64,000 bases of DNA, taken from Heracleum sosnowskyi. Its lineage: Eukaryota > Streptophyta > Magnoliopsida > Apiales > Apiaceae. The notes under the pieces are model-generated. The model saw only the letters and a list, made by a program, of their open reading frames with translations, was not told the origin of the DNA and did not search any database. This document shows, piece by piece, positions 46,583 through 58,275 of the stretch. The first letter of the stretch is position 1, and each line of letters starts with the position of its first letter. The position numbers were made by a program, and so were the translations under genes. The stretch is taken from the NCBI GenBank assembly GCA_030848705.1, contig CM061243.1, forward strand, positions 123,077,659 through 123,141,658, in the 5' to 3' direction.

Positions 46583-49500
46583 TTATGAAAATAGATGCGG
46601 ATACTTTTCAAGCATCTCGCTCTCAAGTTCCCAAGTCGATTCTTCAACTTTAGGATTCCTCCACAAAACCTTAACTAGCTTAACAATCTTATTCCTTAAT
46701 TTCCTATCCATATGATCCTGAATCTCTACAGGTTGTTCTACATATGACAAATCAGGTTGAATCTCAAAAGGTTCATATTCGATCACTTGATTCGCATCGG
46801 GATTAAATCTCTTAAGCATCGAAACATGAAAAACGTTATGAATGTGCTCCATGTGTGGTGGTAATGCTAACTCATATGCAACTTTTCCAATACGTCTCAG
46901 TATCTCAAATGGTCCTACATATCTCGGGCTAAGTTTCCCTTTCTTGCCAAATCTTGTCACTCCTTTCCATGGCGACACTTTTAGCAACACTTGGTCTCCT
47001 TCTTCAAAGTTTATATCCTTCCTGTCTTGGTCCGCGTACTTTCGTTGTCTGTCTTGTGCCGTAACTAGTCTTTTCCGAATGATTTCAATCTTTTCCTTCG
47101 TTTGTTGTACTAGCTCGGGTCCTAAAACTTTTCGTTCTCCAACTTCTTCCCAATATACAGGCGATCTACATTTCCTTCCATACAAAGCTTCATACGGGGG
47201 CATTCCAATACTCGCGTGATAGCTGTTGTTGTACGAAAAATCTACTAACGGTAAATGCTCGTCCCAACTTCCTTTAAAATCCAGTGCACAGGCTCTAAGC
47301 ATGTCTTCAATGGTTTGAATTGTTCGTTCACTTTGGCCATCAGTTTGTGGATGATAAGCGGTACTCATCTTAAGCTTGGTACCCAGACATTCTTGAAATT
47401 GTCTCCAAAATCGAGAGTTAAACCTTGGATCACGATCCGACACAATGGTTACTGGAACTCCGTGGCGTGTCACAACCTCCTTCAGATATAGCTGTACTAA
47501 CCTATCCAGTGAAAATCTTTCATTGATGTGCAGATTTGGTCAGACGGTCTATAATTACCCATATGGCATCATGATTAGCTTTTGTCCTCGGTAGTCCAAC
47601 AATAAAATCCACGGCAAGATGTTCCCACTTCCATTCCGGAATATCCAATGGCTGCAATAGTCCGCTCGGCTTCTGATGTTCGGCTTTGACCCGTTGACAA
47701 GTATAACACCTACTTATCCATTCAGCAATTTCTCGTTTCATATCAGGCCACCAGAAATGTTCCTTCAAATCTCGATACATTTTCGTGCTACCAGGGTGAA
47801 TTGAGTACTGTGAACTATGGGCTTCCCGCAAGATTTCATTCTTCAATTCCGTCACATTTGGAATCCATATCCTCGTAGAAAATCTCAAAATTCCTTTGTC
47901 ATCCCTTTGGGTGCAGATCTCTTCACCAGTCAATGTGTTCATCTCTTGATTCATAATCTCCTCCTGATATCTTCGTATCTTTTCCAACAGTTCCGGTTGA
48001 AACGTCATAGTGTTGAGAACTTCGTTGGTAACTTCCGAATCATAAACTTCTAGTTTTAACTTCTCAAATTCTTGAAGCAATTCTTTAGGTATCGTGAACA
48101 AATTCAATCTCTCCTTTCGACTTAACGCATCCGCCACAACATTCGCTTTTCCTGGGTGATAGTTAATACTACAATCATAGTCCTTAATTAGCTCCAACCA
48201 TCTCCGTTGCCTCATGTTCAATTCCTTCTGAGTGAATATATACTTTAAGCTCTTATGATCCGTGTAGATTTCACACTTCTCTCCGTATAGATAATGTCTC
48301 CAAATTTTCAGTGCGAACACAATAGCTGCTAATTCCAAATCATGAGTTGGGTACTTTCGTTCGTGCGGTTTGAGTTGTCGTGAAGCATACGCGATCACTT
48401 TTCCATGTTGCATTAGAACACATCCCAATCCTTTGTGTGAAGCATCACTGTAGATAACGAAATTTCCTTGATCATCTGGTAAGACTACTACTGGTGCTAT
48501 CACTAATCTTCCTTTCAGCTCTTGGAAGCTTTCCTCACATTTCTCAGTCCAAACAAACTTCTCATTCTTCCGAGTCAGTGCAGTTAACGGTGTAGCTATC
48601 TTTGAAAATTTTTGAACAAATCTCCGGTAATATCCAGCTAATCCGAGAAAACTTCTCACTTCAGTAGGGGTCTTTGGTCTTTCCCAATTAACCACAGCTT
48701 CAATCTTGGCAGGGTCCACTCTCACTCCTTCTCGACTAATAACGTGTCCAAGAAATTGTACTTCCTCTAACCAGAATTCACACTTTGAAAACTTTGCATA
48801 TAACTTTTCCTTTCTCAGGACTTCCAACGCAATCCTTTAGATGTTCCGCATGATCTTCCGAAGACTTTGAATATATCAGGATGTCATCAATAAATACAAT
48901 CACAAACTTATCCAAATACGTTCGAAACACTCGGTTCATCAAATCCATAAACACAGCCGGGGCGTTCGTTAATCCAAATGGCATCACTAAAAATTCGTAA
49001 TGTCCATATCTTGTGCGAAAAGCAGTCTTCGAAACGTCTTCAGGTTTGATCTTCAGTTGATGGTATCCAGATCTTAAATCAATCTTTGAAAAATAGGCTG
49101 CTCCTTTGAGTTGATCAAATAAATCATCGATTCGCGGTAACGGGTACTTATTCTTTATAGTCAACTGGTTGAGTTCTCGATAGTCGATACACAATCTCAT
49201 ACTCCCGTCTTTCTTCTTGACAAATAAAACTGGCGCTCCCCACGGCGATATACTAGGCCTTATCACTCCTTTATCCAAAAGATCTTGTAGCTGCGTAGCC
49301 AATTCCTTCATCTCTGCCGGTGCCATTCTGTAAGGTGCCTTTGATACTGGTTCTGTTCCAGGTGCCAAATCAATCGTAAATTCTACTTCTCGATCTGGAG
49401 GTAATCCGGGTAGTTCGTCAGGAAAAACTTCAGGGAACTCATTTACAACTGGTATCTCCTCCATTTTCAACACTTCCTTCTCCACATCCACTACATGAGC

Positions 49501-51114
49501 CAAATAAGCCTCACAACCTTGTCGAAGTAGTCGTGTCGTTTGCATAAACGTTAAGAACTTCCTAGTTTGCCTTTGTCCTTGAAACACAACTTCTTGATCT
49601 TCGTCCACACGCAATCTTACTTGCTTTTTCCTACATTCAATCTGCGCATCGCAATCTACTAACCAATCCATTCCTAGGATAACATCAAATTCTCCCATTT
49701 TGAACGGTATCAAATCCGCATGAAAAAGATATCCACCGATCTCGATTTTACAATTAGGACACACTTGGTCTACGGGAACTCTATCTTGGTTAGCCACTTC
49801 TATTACTAACGTCCTTTCCAATGGTTTTACCTCACATTGCAATTTATCAAGGAATCTTTCAGATATAAAAGATCTAGTCGCTCCAGAATCAATTAACACT
49901 TTAGCTTTAACAGAATTCACAGGAAGCGTACTTGCTACTACATCTCTGTCCTGAACCGCTTCATTGATTGACATATTAAAAGTTCTTGCTCGAGGTTGAG
50001 ATGACTGTGACCTTGTTGGTGGTGCAGTGAGTCTAAGTACATTAGCAGACTGGACCGGTTCCTTACATTCCCGCGCAAAATGTCCCGCTTTTCCACACTT
50101 GAAACATGTTAGTCCTCCTGGTTTTGAACTTGGACATCCATCAGCATAATGTCCTTTCTTGTTGCATTTAAAACAGGTGATATTTAACTTGTTACAGATT
50201 CCCGAATGTCTTTTACCACACGTCTTGCACTCTGGTATAGATGGTTTTCCCGTGATAGTTGGCGGCTTTCCTCCTTGAGGTTTCTTGTCTGAACTTCCAA
50301 ATCCACTCCTCTGTTTCTGAAAATTCCTATCTCCTCCTGATTGATTTCCAAACCTTTTTCTATTCTGAGAACTTCCTTGTCCTTCATCTCCTTGGCTTCT
50401 TTCAGATCCTCCAAACTTTCGTTTCTTTCCAAATTTCTCCTTTTGAACTAATTCGCTTTCGCCCTCAATGATCATCGCTTTCTGTACTACCGCAGTATAA
50501 TTCCTCAATTCAAAAGCTGCAACTCTACTCCTTAACCATGGCTTTAATCCGTGTTGAAACTTTCTAGCCTTACTGACATCATCTCCTACGTACCTAGGTG
50601 CAAATCTTGCCAATTCAGTAAATTTGGCTTCGTATTCTGCCACACTCATCCCTTCTTGTTTTAGTTCTAAGAACTGAACTTCCAACTGATCCTGTAGGTA
50701 CCTTGGTAAATACTTCTCCTGAAATAGTTCCGTAAATCTTTGCCAAGTAATTTCTCCTTCTCCTAACTTCACAGATTCCCACCAAAAATTAGCCTCTGCC
50801 CTCAGGTAGTAACTAGCAAACTCAGTTTTCTGATTTTCCCCAACCTTAACTAACGCAAACGCTTTCTCAATGTCGATTAACCATGATTTCGCCTCAACAG
50901 GGTTTAGAGTACCTTTGAATTCAGGTGGGTGGACAGCTTGAAATGATTTAAAAGTTGTCAATGGTTGAACATTTTGTTGTTGTTGTTGAGTCAAGGCAAC
51001 AGTTTGTTGTTGGAGTAATTGAAGTATCTGAGTTATAGTTGGGTCTACCGGGTTCTGAGCCTCGGTATCAGTTGTTTGTTGAGTAGAAGCAGTGGTCTTT
51101 TTCTTTGGTGGCAT
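46583..51114 (-). pseudogene. gag-pol polyprotein of the Tekay element, two frameshifts
   Basis: Starts MPPKKKTTASTQQTTDTEAQ at 51114. Gag core: PPEFKGTLNPVEAKSWLIDI and FTELFQEKYLPRYL. Two CCHC knuckles at about residues 310-350 (CFKCNKKGHYADGC, CFKCGKAGHFAREC). Protease DSGATRSFI at about 410. RT with KIDLRSGYHQ, MPFGLTNAP and the catalytic VFIDDILIYS near 48890. RNase H with IYSDASHKGLGCVL and YTDHKSLKY. Integrase with the HHCC finger (SIHPGS...CYTCQ) and WVIIDRLTKSAH. A chromodomain-like end, LVKVLWRNPKVEESTWELE, then YPHLFS. Defects: one extra base near 48836-48838, shifting the frame just after the RT active site, and a small deletion near 47523 that removes the residues after KSAH and shifts the frame. 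Each side is otherwise well conserved. Confidence 0.95.
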
Positions 51115-51570
51115 TTTTCTGATAAGAGATAAGCAATTTATGAAACAATATGCATATATATACCACAATGTAAACTCTTTTTGAAAATGTTTATAAAACT
51201 GTATGTAACATAAAGAAAATTTTAAAACTTTTAGCCATATTGTTAGATAACTTGCTTTTCTCCGTAACAGGGTACACAGGGTAAACATAGGTATTATAGG
51301 AACAGGTTAACAATAAATGGTGTAACAGTTTAAAGCAAGGTATAAGAAAAGTACGTGCATAATATAAAGATAAGAGTCAGGTACAATAGATGATAGGGTA
51401 CATGATCACCCCATAAAGTCAAAGCAAAGCCAATGTCAAAGCAGGTAATATAATAATGTCTACTAGGAAAAAGGGAAAATATCCTAATAGCGAGTAGTTA
51501 AACGTGCAAATGATCAACACTAAAACCAATGGGCTCTAACAGATGTCCCACTCTCAGAATCCAACCATAG

Positions 51571-52044
51571 CTAGTCTCGTCCACCACGAACAGCTCTCAG
51601 CTCACACAACATCCAGCTAACAATCCTAGTCACTCTCCTGGCCTCCTCTAAAGCATCAACAGTGACTGGTCCCTCAGCTAGGCGCTTTCGCGCTGACTCC
51701 TCTACAGTACGAATCCTATCCTGCCACTCCGCCTCAGTAACAGCAACACGACGGTCTGCCTCATCCGACATCCGATCTACAAGGGCCTGAAGCTCGGCAT
51801 TCTGTCCTGAAAGGGTCTCTAGATCTCTAGCAAGGTCTACATGTGCATGATGAAATATAGGTGCAGGATCTCCCATGACTGAAACTCGAGAATCAACAGA
51901 TGCTGCTCTCCAGGGGATAGTAGTCTGAACAGGTACAGGTGCAAATGGTGTCTCAACGGACTGAACACTAAAACTACCTATCTCCACTGGGTCAGATAAT
52001 GTGATAGAGGGGTGAGGGGGTGTGTCTCCACCGACAACGTCCAT
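51571..52044 (-). CDS. Extra ORF in the Tekay leader, upstream of gag
   Basis: Intact 157-aa ORF starting MDVVGGDTPPHPSITLSD at 52044, between the primer site and gag on the same strand. The first half is Pro/Val/Ser-rich (PVEIGSFSVQSVETPFAPVP). The second half is strongly helical and charged, a likely coiled coil: LARDLETLSGQNAELQALVD, ADRRVAVTEAEWQDRIRTVE, ALEEARRVTRIVSWM. It ends AVRGGRD. A TCGCAG acceptor-like site directly precedes the ATG, so a spliced message is possible. I recognise no known domain. Additional ORFs upstream of gag are known in some plant gypsy lineages such as Ogre/Tat, and I do not regard them as standard in Tekay. Unlike gag-pol, this frame is undamaged. Confidence 0.7.
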   Translation of the reverse strand: MDVVGGDTPPHPSITLSDPVEIGSFSVQSVETPFAPVPVQTTIPWRAASVDSRVSVMGDPAPIFHHAHVDLARDLETLSGQNAELQALVDRMSDEADRRVAVTEAEWQDRIRTVEESARKRLAEGPVTVDALEEARRVTRIVSWMLCELRAVRGGRD

Positions 52045-52206
52045 CTCCTGCGATAACAATATAGATATAGATACTTATATAATAACAGGTTATCTTAATC
52101 CTAAAGACTTAACTTAAAAGAGAGCACTTACGCCTACCGTGGCTACTTAGCATCTATCCATCTAATATCCTAACAGATTCCTACTCCTTACATAACTATC
52201 TTAATC

Positions 52207-52252
52207 ACCTTTTATTAATAGGGATCCTAATCTTTTATTAATAGGGATCCTA
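52207..52252. repeat. Short tandem duplication in the Tekay leader
   Basis: The 22-bp unit CTTTTATTAATAGGGATCCT occurs twice in succession (about 52209 and 52232), shortly downstream of the primer site on the element strand. Confidence 0.85.
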
Positions 52253-52283
52253 ATCCTGGCTTGTTTCAGTGACCAAAAACTGA

Positions 52284-52300
52284 CAGTTTTGATACCAACC
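52284..52300 (-). other. Primer binding site (initiator Met tRNA)
   Basis: Immediately after the 5' LTR on the element strand the sequence reads GGTTGGTATCAAAACTG. The core TTGGTATCA matches the 3' end complement of plant initiator tRNA-Met. Confidence 0.85.
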
Positions 52301-55300
52301 TGTGACGCCCTCCCGATCCGGGGTCATGATCGGGGAGTCACTACCACCTCTATACATATTAAACCCATAAACAATATAATAAAAGCATGCAGACTTGACC
52401 CCAACTCTACCCTGGATCTTTAACAGTTGATGGTGTGAAACAAGCATCCACTATCTAATTCATTAATACATAAGTCTCAAAAGTTATTACAACAAAGTCT
52501 TAAGAGTTCTATGTTCTCTATTACAAAACACCTTCTAGATATGGCCATCACCTACCTGAGCTGGCATCCCAAAAACAACCCTATAGGAAGACTTCCTAGC
52601 TGTCTGAAATGTACGTACCATCTTCTCGTTTCACTGTGGGTTAGAATAGGGAAAAAGAATGAGCCAAATGCCCATCAAGTAATAATAATAAGACCATACA
52701 GTTATCCACTGGGAAACAGTTCCAATATCAATACGTATGACATGGGTATAGCAAAGTCCGTATCAAGGGATTATCAGAATCAATGAATTGAATATACAAT
52801 TTCAAAACAGTTTCCAAAATCAATATATATAGCATGGTTTAAGCAGAATCCATAATAAGGAATTATCGGAACAACGGCATAAATATGCAATTTAAAAGGG
52901 TAAACCAATTTCATTTTCAAGATATCCGTTTCAAGAAAACAATAAGTAATTTTGGAGATTTTTCACAACGCACCGGACAATACGGGTGATCAGCCACGTA
53001 AAGTCCCCATACCGGACACACAGTCCCTCTGGTCCTTGTATTGGGTCCCATTAGGCAACACATTGGCCTTTAGACTAGTCCATCCCTAGTCCATTTATTA
53101 TAATTAAAAAGTGCTGGACCGGCGTTACTCGGCCTCTTACGCCTCCAATCTTAGGAATCCGTGGAAACCATAAATCAGAATTTAAATGAGTTCAAACTTT
53201 ATTCCTTTTTTTAAAACATCTTCAGATATAAAGAAGTCCTTTGGAAATCAGATAAGTTCAATCAAAACAATCTGGATTTCTATTAGTGGAATATAAGAAA
53301 TATTTATCATTGGGTATGTTCTGGAAATGTACTAAAATGAGGTATAGGTGTATTCACTTTCAGGTATAAAAGGGTTTGAATAAGTATATGATCAAATTCA
53401 GGTTATGGAATTATAGGTCATCAGGTTTCAATTCATGTATATGATCAGGGTATAAAGGTTTTGGGATAAAGAACTAAACAAAGCATGGTATATAATTCAA
53501 CATGGTATATATGAACAAAGGTAAGGGTTATCAATGAACAATAAGTGTTTTCAGAAATTAAAGGTATATCAAGGCAAGATAACAATTCATATGTGTCAAA
53601 ATGAAACAATGGAATCGAAATACGAAAGCAAGTTTGGATTACTTGCCTTAAGTAGATAAAGGGTAATGAGCAATCACTGGTTTTCCACCTTAGTCTTTCC
53701 CTTGCCCCTAAGTTCCACTTCCTTGAACTCTCTAAGTTCCACTTCCTTGGACTCTACAAAAGAATATATATTCTATCTTAGTAGGTCCTCACTAAACCGC
53801 TAATCCTTTATTCTAAACTACCCAACGCATCCTATACGCGTAAACACATAAGAGTTATACCACAAAATAATTATAACCACGTAATAGGCAATTAACCATA
53901 TAAACTCACATCGTCATTTAAATACACATAACATGTTCCTTATACATATATACATATAATAATATACCTTTCAAATCATACCACATTTGGTATCCCTTAA
54001 ATCAATTTAACCAATGCTAACTATATCCTTAACACTTTTACAACAATGTTTCATCTCAAAAAGCTGAAAAATCTGCTGCGCATACTTTACCAAAACATTT
54101 TTCATAAATCCAAAAATAATCAAACAATTACCAAATTTGACAGGCTACTTCCTGATTACAAAACCAACTTAGCATAAAAGTTTCAACTTCAGAACACTTT
54201 ATTTAGTATAAAAACGAACTGTATAAAGTAGGTACTAAGCACAGAAAAATCTCAGCTGCGCAACTTTTAGTAAAACAAGTATAACTTTTTATTCGTAAAT
54301 CCTATCGATACAAGGTTAGCGCGTGCACAAACTAGATTCAATTTAGAACATTGACATCCTAAGCCCTCTGTCTAAAACAGGCAGCAACAATTCGAAATAT
54401 AGCAAAACAGAACAGGGCAGTTTTTCTGGAAAATTCAGCATGATGTTTTTCTATATACAATCATCCCAACACAATCTCATTCACAACTAACCATCCAATA
54501 TCACATCTAGAACTCATGTTCTTCAAGAATTACTAAACTTATACATGCATTTATCAAATACTCAAATTAACAAGTCAACGATTCCCTTACTTGGAATTTC
54601 ACTAAAATTCCCAAATCAAAACTTTTAACTATCAAAATTTCACACTAACCAAACTTAACACAATAAATCAACATGCATTCACTATAACTTGAAATCAACA
54701 ACCAATCATCAACATAAACAAATTTCAAACCGAATTCTAAAAAGGGGAAAAATCGAAATAGGCACATGCAATTCGATTTCTCAACATGCAATCAAAATCT
54801 TAACTAAACATAGCTATTAATACAATAATCGGACTCAAAAGCATCATCATCGTCCCCGTCGGCTCGCCGGAGCTCATTGCCGACGGCGGCAATGGTCGGA
54901 GGTGCCCGGAAAAATCGGGTTTCCTTCACAACCTCACCAATAAGCAATATTAATCGACCAACTAATCACAAAATCATCACAAGCAAGCTTTCGGGTTTGA
55001 ATTAAATCAAAAATTGCCGAAACCCCTTGCATGCATAAACCGATACACACATATACACGCACACACAGCCATACACATACATACACACACGATTACATAT
55101 ATATATGTATGTATAATCATCAACATATGTGAGAGAGGGAGAGATTTTTACAGAAAATTGAGAGAGAGAGATTTTGCCGAGAGAGAAGAGAGAAAAGAAG
55201 AGAGAGTTGAGAGATGAGTGAAAGAAAAGGGGAAAAGAAACTGGTGCAGGGGTTTTATAAACCCAGGGGTAACAAGGTAATTTCATAATTACAAAATCTG

Positions 55301-55845
55301 ATTTTCTAATAAACAAAACCAACACAAATGCTTTTCTAAAATTCGAAATAAACTGAAGGTAATGTCTAAAAATCCAAATTTTATTTTTAAAATAAAGAAT
55401 ACGAATTTACAAGCTCACCCATATTTTTAAAATATTTTTATGATCAAAATTGAATTAAATATGAATTTTCAAAGTTTTGATCACTTAAATGACATTTAAC
55501 TCATAAAATCAGTTTTAAATCCTTAAAGTCAAAAATAAATTCCTCCACCAATTTTAGAAAATACTAGAATATAAACTAAAGGTTGTGAAAAAGATTTCAC
55601 AATAAAAAGAGTCTCCGTTGATTTTATAAAATTCCCGGATGGTCAAAAAGAACTAATTTATAATAAGAAATTCACATAAAATGCCTTTAAAAGCATACAC
55701 AAGTATTTTAATCCATACCATTCACCAAGTAAACATCTAATTATCACATTTTCACATATATACTCTTCACACAATATTCACATATCATAGAACTCATATA
55801 TTATTAAATATTAATATAGTACAAGCGTTTTTCTGAGTCGTTATA
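52301..55845 (-). repeat. 5' LTR of the Tekay element
   Basis: 3545 bp, the same length as the 3' LTR and almost identical to it. Open frames inside (for example at 55002-55325) are repeated in both LTRs, have no recognisable domain and are treated as non-coding. Confidence 0.95.
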
Positions 55846-55850
55846 CATAT

Positions 55851-56579
55851 GGTTGTTATGGATCATGGATTTAGTATGGTTATATTAATATGGATTATGA
55901 CTAGTTTGGAATTTGGCATTTTTGTTTACTTGTATTTTGGCATTTTATTTGTTTGCATATTCTGGCCTTTTTGGATTGGATTGCGGCCTTTTGGTATTGT
56001 GATTGGTACGTATCGGCCTTTTCGTACGGTGGTCATTTATGATACAAATGAAACCTTTTTGTAATTTGGTTAAGTATGTGTGGCTAGTACCACACTTCAG
56101 CCACACTACTTATTACAAACAATCTATATTATATTGGGCGATAGTTACTACAATTATTAGTGACTAAATTCAGTCATTTAATAGTGTATATAACATAGAA
56201 ACGACCACACAAAAATTATATAATGTGGCCATACCAAAGCTTTTTGCCACGATTTACCAAAAAATAGTGCGATCAAAACTAAGCCTTTGATGAATGTTGG
56301 TATTTAGCCACGTTATTAATTCTCTTTAGCCACTACACATACTGTGGCTGCAAGTTGGTATTTAGTCACACATTTGAGCTTAAAATGGGAGCTGTCAGAC
56401 CCAAATGCTGGTATGCTTTAGTCACTCTGTTTTGAGTTACAGCCACACAACCGGGGTGTGTCCGTAGAGGGCATACCATGATCCGACCTTAGGTGACACT
56501 TGGCTGAAAAATTAAAGAGTGACGTAAAGTTCATAGCCACACATATTTTATGTGACAGAAGCCAAAATTTGACGTAGTG
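55851..56579. repeat. Right subterminal region of the CACTA element
   Basis: After about 200 bp of T/G-rich sequence, probably 3' flank of the second CACTA gene, the sequence from about 56070 is filled with short motifs GCCACAC, TAGTCAC and TGTGAC in both orientations up to the terminus. They mirror the left arm. In En/Spm such motifs are the binding sites of the TNPA protein. Confidence 0.8.
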
Positions 56580-57061
56580 CGAAACCCGAGCCCAAGCTTT
56601 AAAAAACGTATTTTATACTTTGATATTATGTGTTCGGTTGAGGTATCATTTCTGATATTATGTGTTCGATTGAACTTTAAATGTTGGAATGAATATATTT
56701 GATTTATAATATTTTTAATTGATTAATTTTACGCATTTCATTACTAAACCGATTAGGCCCTCCGTATTTTATTAATTTCTGATGGGCAAGGAATAATAAA
56801 AAACAATATAAATTCATTTCTATTAATTTATTAATAGAGAAGTACAAATTATAGCATTAGGAAGATTGAAAATGTTAAATCTTATCAAACACCCATTTCA
56901 CGACGGGAGATTATAACTAATAAGAATACCAAACACCCATTTCACAACGCGAAATTATAACATTAAGTAGAACTAGTTCTCTTGCGATTCAGACTAGCTA
57001 GCATAAATATAATCATATAAAATGTATAATACATTTTTTTCGAAATCTAAATATTTCGTCA
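56580..57061. other. Flank between CACTA and the reduced DYW2-like ORF
   Basis: Starts with the CGA duplication. Two short duplications are seen: TATTATGTGTTCG(G/A)TTGA at about 56623 and 56657, and CACCCATTTCAC(G/A)ACG at about 56890 and 56950. No PPR-coding sequence is recognisable downstream of the truncated ORF. Confidence 0.5.
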
Positions 57062-57568
57062 TTAATATAACATTCCGTTCGAGCTCCGAATCGCATAACC
57101 AATTAGAAAGGTCCCGATAGTGGTACGAATAACTGCATGTATAACGACATGAATAACCATATGCTGATCATGGCTTAAATTTTTTTGATTGTTGTACGGA
57201 TACATTTTCTTCTTCTGTTGCTGCAACTGTTGATCATGGTACGTATAGCAACCTTGCACTGCATATACCCTGGTTGCTTTTCGTGGCGAAGAATCTTGTT
57301 GCTGATTCGAAAAATCAATGACTCCTGGAAAACCCGAATTACTTAAAGTCAGAGTATTCGAAGAATTTATTTTTTCGAGATTTATCGGTCCGAAAGAAGG
57401 CGGAGGGGGTGGGAGTGAGGAGTCATTGTAGGTGGATGATGAAGTTATGGTTTTGGGGAAATTAGGAATGAATTTAGGGTATTGTTGAATGACGGGAGTG
57501 GTGGTTGAAGAACGTGTACGTGCCTTGTTGATCAGTGAAGAGACTGTGACTCGAAGAATGGGCGCCAT
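57062..57568 (-). pseudogene. N-terminal remnant of a third DYW2-like paralogue
   Basis: 168-aa ORF with the family N-terminus (MAPILRVTVSSLINKARTRS), a following PKTITSSSTYNDSSLPPPPP and SFGPINLEKI, which match FLLPPPRPSFEPINLDKF in the paralogue at 29770. Further on, VIHAVIRTTIGTFLIG aligns with VIHNAILSTEVGNYLN of that paralogue, and YAVQGCYTYHDQQLQQQ recalls the Tyr/Gln segment. All PPR motifs and the E/DYW regions are absent. The frame is open, so it could still be translated as a short targeted peptide, but it most likely represents a decayed duplicate. The CACTA element separates it from the other two copies. Confidence 0.75.
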
Positions 57569-58001
57569 TGGAAGAGACTGTGTGACCTCACAAACCCTAA
57601 TCTTTTTAGAGAGTGGAGATATTAGTGCACGTATGTTTTTAGTTGATTTATATAGGAAATGCGAGAGTGATTTTCGATTATTATTATTTTTTTAAATTAT
57701 TTGTTTATAAATTTAAAATGAAGTTCATAAAAAGAATAAAATGAGTAGCGGGTCGTATCACGTTTCGCTAGTAGATATTTACTGTAAGTTGGAGTAGTAT
57801 AATGACCATTATTATGAAATGAATCTAGACCAATCCTAACGAGAGAGGTATCTTAAAAAATTGAATAAATATTGGGTTCACTATAAAACTCATTATCCCT
57901 ATTTTAGGAGTGATTTTTAGACCCATTTTACTCTACTTTATTATTATTATTATTATGTTAATTGTATTATTTTTTATTGAAAAATTGTACGTATCAAGTT
58001 A
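57569..58001. other. Upstream of the remnant, with left arm of a larger inverted-repeat element
   Basis: The segment 57860-57915 (AATAAATATTGGG...AAAACTCATTATCCCTATTT) is repeated in inverted orientation at 58330-58390 (complement reads AAAACTCGTTATCCCAATTT). Together they bracket the Stowaway copy at 58002. Confidence 0.65.
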
Positions 58002-58275
58002 CTTTCTCTGTCACTCTCATTTCTTTACATTTTCCTTTTTGGTACGTCCCTGTCATTTCTTTACATACCAAAAATAGTAATATTTTATAATATAAAATCC
58101 AATCACATTCACTAATTTCCTCCACTATACCTACTTTATACACATTTTATATATTAAATATTGATTGGTTCCATCACGTTTTTACTCATTTTTTTTACTT
58201 TTTCCTATTAATTTATAATTTTTCTTAACATTCGTGTCGTTTACTCAATATAAAGAATTGAGGGGACGGAGGGAG
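58002..58275. mobile_element. Stowaway-type MITE (degenerate left end)
   Basis: 274 bp between TA dinucleotides. The right end is clean (GAATTGAGGGGACGGAGGGAG) and the left has changes (CTTTCTCTGTCACTCTCATT). The subterminal CATTTCTTTACAT and the interior match the 28689 copy in inverse orientation. Confidence 0.85.

Larger units (their letters stand above)
42997..55845 (-). mobile_element. Tekay-type Ty3/gypsy chromovirus, complete but pol-defective
   Basis: 12,849-bp element on the minus strand, flanked by the 5-bp target duplication CATAT (42992-42996 and 55846-55850). Both LTRs are 3545 bp and start TATAACGACTC and end GGGCGTCACA on the element strand. So the 5' terminus is TA rather than TG. 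The primer site matches initiator Met tRNA (TTGGTATC) and a polypurine tract abuts the 3' LTR. Internal order: leader ORF, gag with two CCHC knuckles, protease, RT, RNase H, integrase, chromodomain-like tail. The order, iMet primer and C-terminal motif fit the Tekay (Del) lineage of chromoviruses. Confidence 0.96.
32381..56579. mobile_element. Large CACTA (En/Spm) transposon with nested LTR retrotransposon
   Basis: The left terminus CACTATGTCAAATTTGGGCT and the right terminus, on the minus strand, CACTACGTCAAATTTTGGCT differ at 2 of 20 bases. Both are flanked by the 3-bp target duplication CGA. Both ends carry arrays of TGTGAC/GTCACA and TAGCCAC motifs (32381-33080 and about 56050-56579), as in CACTA subterminal regions. 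Inside: a GRF-finger gene and a TNP2 transposase (minus), a tandem-repeat block, a divergent Transposase_24/DUF8039 gene (plus), and a 12.85-kb Tekay element in the right part. Subtracting that insertion leaves about 11.3 kb, a normal size for an autonomous CACTA. Both main genes now carry frameshifts, so this copy is probably immobile without help. Confidence 0.95.

Noticed and set aside
55849..56064. Hydrophobic 71-aa frame just right of the Tekay element
   Set aside because: T/G-rich low-complexity 3' flank of the second CACTA gene; no homology recognised and it starts within the target duplication area.
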